The position numbers and the translations under genes were made by a program. The notes below the pieces were generated by a model. That model was not told where the DNA came from, searched no databases, and saw only the letters and a program-made list of their open reading frames with translations. From an uncultured Prevotella sp. (GTDB lineage: Bacteria; Bacteroidota; Bacteroidia; Bacteroidales; Bacteroidaceae): 8,222 nt of DNA. Each line of letters begins with the position of its first letter. Positions within the stretch are counted from its first letter, which is position 1. The stretch is taken from positions 1-8,222 of the forward strand of contig CAKQDQ010000107.1 in NCBI GenBank assembly GCA_934229335.1, in the 5' to 3' direction. Of this stretch, positions 1 through 6,208 are shown one piece after another.

Positions 1-126
1 CCTTTAGTTGTGTGCTTTGCTCCTTTAGTTGTGTGCTTTGCTCCTTTAGTTGTGTGCTTTGCTCCTTTAGTTGTGTGTCCTTCTCCTTTAGTTGCGTGTC
101 CTTCTCCTTCAGCTGCTTGTCACGTT
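1..126 (-). repeat. 21-bp in-frame tandem repeat encoding heptads
   Basis: Six successive 21-bp units lie at 1-21, 22-42, 43-63, 64-84, 85-105 and 106-126. The first three are identical. The fourth and fifth differ at a few bases (KDTQLKE instead of QSTQLKE), and the sixth is the most diverged. Identity rises toward the window edge, so the array probably continues beyond it. The unit is exactly seven codons, so gain or loss of copies keeps the frame and only changes the length of the helical tail of the nuclease-like protein. Confidence 0.95.
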
Positions 127-883
127 GCATTATTGCCGTGTCGCGGTCTTCCAAAGCCTGGAAAAACTCGTCCTCAGCGTTCATTCTGTTGCGGATGTCT
201 GGGTTAGCGGCTGCCGCCTGAAGACGATGAAGAATGTGTTGCATCTCTACGTCATCGGCAAACTTCGTCTCGTCTAACGCTATCGTGCGAGTATCGTCGG
301 GCATGATGTTCGTTTGGTCAAACACACTCAGTATCTTGTCAAGGCGATTGTTTACGCATCCGCGTAGCAGTGGTATCTGGACTATGATGCTGCTGTGTTG
401 CAGACTCTCCACGAATGGGTCGGGCACACCTTCGGTTACAACGTTGCCGTTATAGTCGTACGTGTTGTGCTCTACGTATATCACGGGTTCCTTGATATTT
501 CCCACCTTATGACCTAACATATACACGGCAACTGTTGGCAAGGCGTACTTGCCGTCCGTTTCCTTCATCATGTTCTCCTTGTTGTTGTACTGCACGGCGA
601 GATACTGGCGGAAGCGTAGCGTCTCTGTCTCGAGCCATGTCTTTTGCAGTTCTATCAGTATCAGTCGCTGACTGCCATCAGGCTCTTGTACCTTCGCGGC
701 GAAGTCTACACGAAACATTGATATGGTGTCCCTGGCAATGTTAGGGTATTCGTGTCGGCGCATCTCCACTTGCAGCACCTCTTTCTTCAGAAGTGCTGAC
801 AGTATGGTCTTGCATATACGCTCATCGTCCATGAGGTATTTGAATACTGCGTCGTATAACGGGTTGGCAAAGTATATCTTCAT
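1..883 (-). CDS. PD-(D/E)XK nuclease family transposase / Rpn-like protein, 3' end cut off by the window edge
   Basis: This partial minus-strand reading frame starts at ATG 883-881 and stays open for 294 codons to the window edge, so no stop is visible. The N-terminus carries the family hallmarks: D11 and F14-K15 (motif DAVFK), D60 in FRVDF, E78-x-Q80 in ILIELQ, and R90/R92 with Y94 after it. D60 and E78-x-Q80 fit the D...ExK/Q nuclease core, with Gln in place of the usual Lys. Family members (Pfam PDDEXK_2, related to E. coli RpnA) are cytoplasmic DNA endonucleases that promote recombination; some are linked to phage defence. Residues from about 255 onward are tandem heptads (KDTQLKE, then QSTQLKE) that give a charged helix with a leucine every seventh residue. 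The start is supported by a promoter 40 nt upstream. The assignment to the superfamily is firm; activity is inferred. Confidence 0.88.
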   Translation of the reverse strand, partial: MKIYFANPLYDAVFKYLMDDERICKTILSALLKKEVLQVEMRRHEYPNIARDTISMFRVDFAAKVQEPDGSQRLILIELQKTWLETETLRFRQYLAVQYNNKENMMKETDGKYALPTVAVYMLGHKVGNIKEPVIYVEHNTYDYNGNVVTEGVPDPFVESLQHSSIIVQIPLLRGCVNNRLDKILSVFDQTNIMPDDTRTIALDETKFADDVEMQHILHRLQAAAANPDIRNRMNAEDEFFQALEDRDTAIMQRDKQLKEKDTQLKEKDTQLKEQSTQLKEQSTQLKEQSTQLK

Positions 884-922
884 ATATGTTCTACTACCTA
901 TATTATTATGTTATTATTTCCG

Positions 923-954
923 CAAATTTACTTCTTTTATTTTGAATAGGCAAA
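923..954 (-). promoter_or_regulatory. Bacteroidetes-type promoter of the Rpn-like gene
   Basis: Read on the minus strand, a -33 box TTTG (954-951) is followed after exactly 20 nt by a -7 box TAAATTTG (930-923), a full match to the Bacteroidetes consensus TTTG-N19-21-TAnnTTTG. Transcription should start near 917, giving a leader of about 35 nt before ATG 883. The leader is A/T-rich with no Shine-Dalgarno sequence. Confidence 0.75.
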
Positions 955-994
955 GAATTATAGTGCAAATGTGTAGGTATACTACGAAATATAC

Positions 995-1038
995 AAAGCG
1001 AAAGAGCTAAGAATCAGGATTCTTAGCTCTTTCGCTTT
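995..1038 (-). terminator. Long perfect hairpin, probable terminator of the DUF4254 gene
   Basis: Bases 995-1015 are the exact reverse complement of 1018-1038, giving about 20 base pairs and a CAGG-type tight loop. It begins 13 nt after the stop codon of the DUF4254 gene and lies before the promoter of the next co-oriented gene, as expected for a transcript end. The minus-strand exit reads CTTTGTATATTT, a weak and interrupted T-tract, so termination is likely but not of textbook form. The plus-strand exit (CTTTATTTAA) would work about equally well. Confidence 0.65.
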
Positions 1039-1051
1039 ATTTAATATGATA

Positions 1052-1651
1052 TTATTTTTTGTACAGCACAGGATTGGTGCTTGGGTCGTTGTACATCTTC
1101 ATCTGGCGATACACCTTCATGTACTTACGTCCAGCCGCGATGTCGTCCAACAACTGGTCTATGGCAGTAGACAAATCCTTCTGTTGCTCCATAAGAACGG
1201 CGAGCTTGCCACGGCAAGTAGCGAGATGTTCCTCTGAAGCGTCGTTACGTTCCGTCTGCTCCTTCATGTGCCATATCTTCAGTGCGAGTATAGAGAGGCG
1301 GTCTATCGCCCATGCTGGCGACTCAGTGTTGATGGTAGCTCCCTCCAGTGGCTTCACGTCAGCGTATAGTTGACGGAAGTAAGTGTCAATGTCCTCCACC
1401 ATATCAGTGCGGTCCTGGTTAGACTTGTCAATGCGTCGCTTCAGCACCAGTGCCGCTGCAGGGTCTATCTGTGGGTCGCGTATGATGTCCTCAAAGTGCC
1501 ACTGCACGGTATCTATCCAGCACTTGTGATATAGTGTAGCGTCGATGGTACCTGGTGCGTAAGGGTTGTTGATAGGAGTCTCTACGTTGTCGTGGACATG
1601 ATAGTCAGCTATTGCACGACGGAATATTTCGTTAGCTTTTTCTGTAAACAT
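1052..1651 (-). CDS. DUF4254 domain-containing protein
   Basis: The 199-residue protein matches the Bacteroidetes DUF4254 family along its whole length: GTIDATLYHKCWIDTVQW (34-51), EDIIRDP (54-60), KRRIDKSNQDRTD (71-83), NTESPAWAIDRLSILALKI (108-126), KL...LMEQQKDLSTAIDQLL (149-168) and the terminal KVYRQMKMYNDPSTNPVLY (179-197). It has no signal peptide or membrane segment and is probably a helical cytosolic protein. Function is not established. From memory, relatives often sit beside family 9 (heptosyltransferase-like) glycosyltransferases, but no such gene lies in this window, so that context is missing here. It has its own promoter 46 nt upstream and a strong hairpin just after the stop, so it is probably a single-gene transcript. 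Family call is confident; role unknown. Confidence 0.9.
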   Translation of the reverse strand: MFTEKANEIFRRAIADYHVHDNVETPINNPYAPGTIDATLYHKCWIDTVQWHFEDIIRDPQIDPAAALVLKRRIDKSNQDRTDMVEDIDTYFRQLYADVKPLEGATINTESPAWAIDRLSILALKIWHMKEQTERNDASEEHLATCRGKLAVLMEQQKDLSTAIDQLLDDIAAGRKYMKVYRQMKMYNDPSTNPVLYKK

Positions 1652-1697
1652 TATATATATATTGTATCTTGCGGTAGTTATTATTCAGCCTATGCTG

Positions 1698-1729
1698 CAA
1701 AGTTACGGAAAAAGCGTAGAACTGCCAAA
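1698..1729 (-). promoter_or_regulatory. Bacteroidetes-type promoter of the DUF4254 gene
   Basis: Read on the minus strand, a TTTG -33 box (1729-1726) and a TAACTTTG -7 box (1705-1698) are separated by exactly 20 nt, both matching the Bacteroidetes consensus. Transcription should start near 1692, leaving a leader of about 40 nt that ends in a TATATATA run before ATG 1651. Confidence 0.75.
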
Positions 1730-1779
1730 TATTTCTTATATTTTATTCATTTCTTGTGGGTTATTACTGTTTTTTTTAT

Positions 1780-1787
1780 TAACTTTG
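1780..1787 (+). promoter_or_regulatory. -7 promoter box of the flavoprotein gene
   Basis: TAACTTTG matches TAnnTTTG and is identical to the -7 box of the divergent DUF4254 gene. No exact TTTG lies 20 nt upstream; the nearest candidate is CTTG at 1753-1756, 23 nt away. Transcription would start near 1793, about 40 nt before the chosen ATG. This excludes the much longer upstream reading frame (ATG 1662) as the true start, because that start would lie ahead of the promoter. Confidence 0.6.
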
Positions 1788-1832
1788 CCTTTGACTTTAT
1801 TATTTTATTATTATAACACAAAGACAACAACT

Positions 1833-2450
1833 ATGAAGGTATTACTTATTAATGGCAGTCCTAAGAAGGAAGGCAACACGGCTATTGCGCTGCGTGAGGT
1901 GCAGGGCACGCTTGAAGCTGAAGGTATAGAAACAGAGCTGATACACATTGGCAATAAGGACATACGTGGCTGCATAAGCTGCTATAAGTGTGGTGAGGCG
2001 CATCGCTGCGTCTTTGACGATATAGTGAATGAGGTAGCAGAGAAGTTTGCTGTTGCCGACGGTATCGTGGTAGGCTCACCCGTATACTATGCCTCTCCTA
2101 ACGGCACGGTGCTCTCTTTCCTCGACCGTCTGTTCTTATCGTCTAAGTTCGACAAGACCATGAAGGTAGGTGCCGCAGTAGCGGTATGTCGTCGTGGAGG
2201 TGCCAGCGCAACCTTTGACGTATTGAATAAATACTACACCGTCTGCGGTATGCCTATCGTGGCGTCGCAATACTGGAACAGTGTTCACGGACGCACACCA
2301 GGCGAAGCAAGTCAAGACGCGGAGGGACTGCAAACCATGCGCACCTTAGCACGCAATATGTCATTCCTTATCAAGTCTATCAATATGGGTAAAGAGCGTT
2401 ATGGACTGCCTGAGAAAGAGGCACCTATCATGACTAACTTTATTAATTAA
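1833..2450 (+). CDS. Flavodoxin-fold NAD(P)H-dependent FMN reductase, iron-sulfur flavoprotein-like
   Basis: This 205-residue protein has the NADPH-dependent FMN reductase fold. It starts with a beta strand and FMN phosphate loop (LLINGSPKKEGNT, 4-16), and a second flavin-contacting segment is VVGSPVYYASPNGTVLSFLDR (79-99). Between them lies a compact cysteine motif, C47-x2-C50-x2-C53-x5-C59, followed by FDD. In archaeal iron-sulfur flavoproteins a motif with this spacing ligates a 4Fe-4S cluster, so electron transfer through FMN and possibly a cluster is plausible; the substrate is unknown. The protein is cytosolic, with no signal peptide. The frame is open upstream to ATG 1662, but the family begins at MKVLLINGSP and the promoter lies between, so ATG 1833 was chosen. 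The leader has no Shine-Dalgarno sequence. Fold call is confident; cluster binding is an inference. Confidence 0.88.
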   Translation: MKVLLINGSPKKEGNTAIALREVQGTLEAEGIETELIHIGNKDIRGCISCYKCGEAHRCVFDDIVNEVAEKFAVADGIVVGSPVYYASPNGTVLSFLDRLFLSSKFDKTMKVGAAVAVCRRGGASATFDVLNKYYTVCGMPIVASQYWNSVHGRTPGEASQDAEGLQTMRTLARNMSFLIKSINMGKERYGLPEKEAPIMTNFIN

Positions 2451-2465
2451 GAGTTAAGAGTTAAG

Positions 2466-2571
2466 AATTATGATTACTTCAGAGGAAGTTACAGTTCGCT
2501 GGTAATACTCCTACATTATTATTAATAATGATTGATTCTCTATTTACCAGTTTCCCCCAGTAATCATAATT
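2466..2571. repeat. Nested inverted repeat between the flavoprotein and CHAT genes
   Basis: An outer pair of perfect 13-nt arms (AATTATGATTACT at 2466-2478, AGTAATCATAATT at 2559-2571) encloses a second pair (CTGGTAA at 2499-2505, TTACCAG at 2544-2550) and a small central stem (ATTATT/AATAAT, 2515-2529). It starts 16 nt after the flavoprotein stop, preceded by the short tandem GAGTTAAGAGTTAAGA. It could act as a 3' structure of the flavoprotein mRNA or be a small dispersed intergenic repeat. No T-tract marks it as an intrinsic terminator. Confidence 0.6.
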
Positions 2572-2647
2572 TTTAATTATTAATTTTTCCTCCTCCTTAC
2601 ATTACATAAATTTTAATTATTAATTTATCCCCCTCCTCCTTACATTA
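2571..2647 (+). repeat. Imperfect direct repeat forming the leader of the CHAT gene
   Basis: The segment TTTTAATTATTAATTT followed by a pyrimidine run and CTTACATTA occurs at 2571-2604 and again at 2611-2647, the second copy being 3 nt longer. Both contain CCTCCTCCTT (2589-2598 and 2632-2641). In the second copy the closing ATTA runs into the ATG of the CHAT gene at 2647. No TAnnTTTG promoter box was found in 2451-2646, so the CHAT gene is either read from the flavoprotein promoter or from an unrecognised one. Confidence 0.75.
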
Positions 2648-5600
2648 TGAAAAAAACTATTCTTGCATTATCCCTCCTCTCCTGTATATCTACCACCAGC
2701 ATGGCGCAACAACTGTCGCCGCAGGAGATTACCGCAACTATGAACCAAGGCTTCGCCCTCTCTGACGCCAAGAAGCCAGCAGAGGCGTTAGAAGCCTTCC
2801 TTACAGTGGGACGAAACCTCGAAAACGCCCAAACCGACGTGGAGCGTAAAGTGTACGTATGCAGCATGACGATGGCTGCAATGTGTTACAAAAAGCTGGA
2901 ACGCTGGAAAGAATGTTACGACCTATCAGTAAAGCTGATGGCTCTGCCGATGGGCGATAAAGAGCGTAAGGACGTGGAGTGGGGATATGTCTACTCCGCC
3001 TGTATGTATGCCTCTAACTTCACAAGAAAGGCTAACACCCCCGAAGAACGACAGCGTGGACGACAGATACTAACGGAGGCGGAACCACACGCCAACGCTA
3101 AGTTGGCAAAGTACGTACACTCAGGACTGGCGCACGCATGGTATGTTGAAGCCTCTGACTGCTTCATGAAAAGTGACTGGAAGAAGTCTTACGACTACTT
3201 CATGAAGGCAAAGGAGGAGTACGTGAAGTGCGGCAAATACGAAGACGCAGCGTCTGCACTAAGTGCCGCTACCAGTTGTATGACCAACTTAGACCGCGTG
3301 GAAGAGGCACGACAGACGGCACAAGAGCTGCTCGTCATGTCGCGCAAGGCTGGCGACACCTTCAGGGAGATGGAAGCTCTGAAGACCCTGAAGGCCATGG
3401 CGAAGGAAAAAGGCGACATAACACTGATGCGACAGTATGAGGAGAGCATGGACTCATTAGCAGAGGCAAGCTCCACCCTACAATCCTACATTGAGTATAG
3501 CATCGCCCGCGGCAACGAGACAAAGGCTGACAGTAAGCCCAACGAGGCAGAACAGTGGTACCTGAAAGCCAAGACTATGGCAGAGAAGAGTACCGACAGT
3601 AAGGCTACCGCTAACAGATACCGCAGCTACGTTAGTCTCAGAGACCTCTACTCCAGCATGGGACGATATGACGAGGCACTCGTGTATGCCGAGAAAACTA
3701 TCGTAGAGACGCAAAACACTATGCGCAATACATCGATGCAGTACTACTACCCCTATGGGGCAATGGCAGAGATATACAAGAAGAAAGGCGACAAACAGCG
3801 GTGCTACGAATGTATAGAACAGCTCTTTAAGGGGCAGAAGTACACGGAAGAACTCAGCGAAGCGTCATCGATATATACCACCAGAGGCTTGTGCCGATAT
3901 GCCTTCGGCGACTATAACGACGCCTACAATGACCTTAAGCAAGCTGATGAGCTGCTTGCCATGAAGTATAGCCTCTCGGAAGGCGGCAGACCAGAGCTAC
4001 AGGCACTCATGGGAGGCACACAGAACAAGCTGCACAACTATGACGCCGCTGAACAATACTACCGCAACTACGCCGATGGCATGAAGGCTATCTATGGCGA
4101 GAACAGCGTGCAGTATATCACCGCCATATCGTACCTCGCAAGCGCAAGTGCCTTCGCGGGCCACATCGACGAAGGATGCAAGGGCTACGCTGAGGCAGAG
4201 AAACAAATGAAGGAGGTGATAAAACAACGCGTCCCCTTCATGAACGCTACAGAGCGTGAGGGCTTCTGGGCACAGTTAGTGTCGCTCTTCACCAGGATGA
4301 CGCCATACGCACTGAAGGCGCAACAATGCGACACGGAGTTTACTAAGAACAGTTACGACGCATTAGTGATGACAAAGTCGCTGCTGTTAGAGTCAGAACG
4401 CTCCATGTACGACGTGGTGAAACGTAACGGCACTGCCGAAGATATGCGCGACTACACTACGCTCACTGGCATGAAGAACCGAGTAAAGAAATGGGAGAAG
4501 GACTATAACGCCAACGCCGACAGCATACTGGCGGTGTCTGAACAGGTCAGACGACTGGAGAACAGCCTCACCAAGAGATGCCGCGACTACAACGACGGCA
4601 CAGCGTTTATGAACATAAACTACGATAAGGTGAAGGAAGCCTTGCGCCAAGGCGAGGTACTAATAGACTTTACCGACTTCGTCTCTGAGACTCTCGGAAG
4701 GCGTTACGCTGCCTATATCGTCAACACCACACAGCAATATCCACACCTTACGTCACTCTTCGCAGAACGGCAGATAGACTCTCTCAACATCGCCAAAAGC
4801 GATTTATATTACGACGCTGACTATGCGCCAGAGATACTGCGCCTGGTGTGGGAACCGCTGAAGGCACAGGTGGCAGAGGGAGCCACCGTGTACTACGTCC
4901 CCTCAGAGCTACTCTTCAACGTGGCCTTAGAGTCGCTGCCCCTTGCCGACGGCACACTGTTAGGCAGCCACTACCGCTTTGTGCGCCTGTCGTCAGCCAG
5001 AGAGCTGATAGCTATGCGAGAGCGCGAACAGCGTAAACAGCCCCACACAGCAGTGCTCTACGGCGGACTGGCATACGATGTCGACAATGCCACCATGGAG
5101 ACAGAGGCAAAGAAATACGACCTTAGCGGCATACCTGTTACACGTGGCGAGGTATCACGTGGCGACTCCATATACCATGAGCTACCAGGAACCGAGGAAG
5201 AGACGGCAAGGATAGAGACACTGCTGCGCAAGAGCCATTGGCAGGTAGTGCCATACACAGGAACCACAGGCACAGCAGAGTCATTCGTCAGCATGCACGG
5301 CAGGTCGCCACAGCTGCTCCACCTCGCCACCCACGGCTTCTACTACACCCCATCGAGCGCGGAAAAAGAAGACTACCTCAAGGGATACACCGACGCCATG
5401 CAGCTGTCGGGCATCGTGCTCTCTGGCGGCAACGCCGCATGGTTAGGCAAGCCCATGCCACAAGGCGTGATGGGAGGCATCATAACAGCCAACGACATAG
5501 CCCGTCTCGACCTCAGCGGCACCGACATGGTAGTGCTCTCAGCCTGCCGTACAGGACAGGGAAAGGCTACGGCAGAAGGACTCTACGGCTTGCAGCGTGC

Positions 5601-5805
5601 CTTCAAGAAAGCAGGCGTAGGCACCATCGTCATGTCACTATGGGACGTGAGCGACGCAAGCACACCAGAGTTCATGGCCACATTCTACGAACGCCTCACC
5701 GCCAACGGATGGAACAAACGTGCCGCCTTTGAGGAAGCTAAAGCCATGATACGCCAAAAATACCCAGAGCCTTACTACTGGGCTGCCTTCGTTATGCTCG
5801 ACTAA
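2647..5805 (+). CDS. Exported TPR-repeat protein with C-terminal CHAT (caspase-like) protease domain
   Basis: The protein has 1052 residues. An N-terminal signal peptide (MKKTILALSLLSC..., 1-20) probably ends at SMA-QQ, placing the protein in the periplasm or outside the cell. Residues about 30-530 are helical TPR-like units, for example 42-58, 84-98, 176-192, 196-214, 334-352, 421-436 and 457-479. A charged helical stretch follows (about 560-660). The CHAT domain covers about 665-1052: EVLIDFTDF (670-678), catalytic His896 in LLHLATHGF, catalytic Cys967 in VVLSACRTGQG, then EGLYGLQRAFKKAG (977-990), SLWDVSD (997-1003) and the closing YYWAAFVMLD. CHAT proteins are clan CD cysteine peptidases; the TPRs usually bind the partner or substrate. 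The dyad is intact, so the enzyme should be active; its target is unknown. The gene stands alone, 196 nt after the flavoprotein and before a repeat array. Confidence 0.93.
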   Translation: MKKTILALSLLSCISTTSMAQQLSPQEITATMNQGFALSDAKKPAEALEAFLTVGRNLENAQTDVERKVYVCSMTMAAMCYKKLERWKECYDLSVKLMALPMGDKERKDVEWGYVYSACMYASNFTRKANTPEERQRGRQILTEAEPHANAKLAKYVHSGLAHAWYVEASDCFMKSDWKKSYDYFMKAKEEYVKCGKYEDAASALSAATSCMTNLDRVEEARQTAQELLVMSRKAGDTFREMEALKTLKAMAKEKGDITLMRQYEESMDSLAEASSTLQSYIEYSIARGNETKADSKPNEAEQWYLKAKTMAEKSTDSKATANRYRSYVSLRDLYSSMGRYDEALVYAEKTIVETQNTMRNTSMQYYYPYGAMAEIYKKKGDKQRCYECIEQLFKGQKYTEELSEASSIYTTRGLCRYAFGDYNDAYNDLKQADELLAMKYSLSEGGRPELQALMGGTQNKLHNYDAAEQYYRNYADGMKAIYGENSVQYITAISYLASASAFAGHIDEGCKGYAEAEKQMKEVIKQRVPFMNATEREGFWAQLVSLFTRMTPYALKAQQCDTEFTKNSYDALVMTKSLLLESERSMYDVVKRNGTAEDMRDYTTLTGMKNRVKKWEKDYNANADSILAVSEQVRRLENSLTKRCRDYNDGTAFMNINYDKVKEALRQGEVLIDFTDFVSETLGRRYAAYIVNTTQQYPHLTSLFAERQIDSLNIAKSDLYYDADYAPEILRLVWEPLKAQVAEGATVYYVPSELLFNVALESLPLADGTLLGSHYRFVRLSSARELIAMREREQRKQPHTAVLYGGLAYDVDNATMETEAKKYDLSGIPVTRGEVSRGDSIYHELPGTEEETARIETLLRKSHWQVVPYTGTTGTAESFVSMHGRSPQLLHLATHGFYYTPSSAEKEDYLKGYTDAMQLSGIVLSGGNAAWLGKPMPQGVMGGIITANDIARLDLSGTDMVVLSACRTGQGKATAEGLYGLQRAFKKAGVGTIVMSLWDVSDASTPEFMATFYERLTANGWNKRAAFEEAKAMIRQKYPEPYYWAAFVMLD

Positions 5806-5822
5806 TGAGGTGATAGTTTGTA

Positions 5823-5932
5823 CGGGCTGTAAGCCCAACAGCACATAGCCCAGGGTAACACCCTGGGTAGACGAGCATACTACGCAGACGCTCTGAAAGA
5901 GCAAAAGCGTTACTCATGAAATCTATCGTCAT
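5823..5932 (+). repeat. Three-hairpin palindromic element, copy A
   Basis: This 110-bp unit contains three short hairpins with 3-nt loops: GGGCT-GTA-AGCCC (5824-5836), CCCAGGGT-AAC-ACCCTGGG (5849-5867) and GCTCT-GAA-AGAGC (5890-5902). It ends with CATGAAATCTATCGTCAT. It starts 17 nt after the CHAT stop codon, so it lies in the 3' end of that mRNA and may protect or end it. It resembles REP/BIME-type palindromic repeats in design. It matches copy C at 106 of 110 positions; all four differences are transitions. Confidence 0.9.
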
Positions 5933-5934
5933 TC

Positions 5935-6044
5935 TACGCTTTTGCCCTTTCAGGGCGACATCGATATTTACCTTGTCCCCAGGGCGCTGCCCTGGGCTAT
6001 GTGCAGGTTGGGCTTTCAGCCCGTACCTCTCGTCTACCCAGGGT
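5935..6044 (-). repeat. Three-hairpin palindromic element, copy B (inverted and diverged)
   Basis: Read on the minus strand, copy B repeats the hairpin order of copies A and C: GGGCT-GAA-AGCCC (6022-6010), CCCAGGGC-AGC-GCCCTGGG (5996-5978) and GCCCT-GAA-AGGGC (5956-5944), followed by CAAAAGCGTA. The linkers keep nearly the same length as in A (13 and 21 nt against 12 and 22), although the second linker differs in sequence. Tail-to-tail with A it forms a larger inverted repeat (5890-5911 with 5935-5956). A 16-nt piece matching the inverted middle of A, CTCGTCTACCCAGGGT, follows at 6029-6044. Confidence 0.85.
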
Positions 6045-6063
6045 AACTTTTATTATAAAAGTT
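6045..6063. repeat. A/T-rich 19-nt palindrome between copies B and C
   Basis: AACTTTTAT (6045-6053) and ATAAAAGTT (6055-6063) are perfect reverse complements around a single T. It marks the junction where copy B ends. The following 27 nt up to copy C (6064-6090) contain a G-run (TTGGGGGGCGC) and no recognised feature. Confidence 0.6.
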
Positions 6064-6090
6064 TTAGACAGAAAGTTGGGGGGCGCAATG

Positions 6091-6200
6091 CGGGCTGTAA
6101 GCCCAACAGCGCATAGCCCAGGGCAACACCCTGGGTAGACGAGCATACTACACAGACGCTCTGAAAGAGCAAAAGCATTACTCATGAAATCTATCGTCAT
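6091..6200 (+). repeat. Three-hairpin palindromic element, copy C
   Basis: This 110-bp unit is in the same orientation as copy A and differs from it at only four positions. The outer hairpins are unchanged. In the middle hairpin (6117-6135) the loop-closing pair is C opposite A, whereas A has T-A and B has C-G. The near identity of A and C, against the divergence of B, suggests a recent duplication or gene conversion between A and C. Confidence 0.9.
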
Positions 6201-6208
6201 GATTTCCA

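Noticed and set aside
1..126. Tandem repeats as a CRISPR array
   Set aside because: The units abut with no spacers and are in frame with a long coding sequence, so they are coding heptad repeats.
10..455. Plus-strand short reading frames across the repeat region
   Set aside because: They are antisense to the continuous minus-strand nuclease-like frame and consist of reversed repeat sequence with no family features.
1662..1832. Upstream in-frame extension of the flavoprotein, which reads as a hydrophobic segment
   Set aside because: The extension spans the divergent promoter region and precedes the -7 box at 1780. The family fold begins at the MKVLLINGSP start at 1833.
2647..2706. CHAT protein as a lipoprotein, from LLSC at residues 10-13
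   Set aside because: The hydrophobic stretch before Cys13 is short and a better signal peptidase I site (SMA-QQ) follows at residue 20; kept only as a minor alternative.
5238..5732. 164-codon open frame in the +1-shifted frame of the CHAT gene
   Set aside because: It lies wholly inside the catalytic domain coding region, and its Arg/His-rich translation is typical of a shadow frame.
2647..5805. CHAT protein as part of a type III-E CRISPR (Craspase) system
   Set aside because: It has a signal peptide, and there is no CRISPR array, Cas7-11-like gene or RNA-guided partner in the window.
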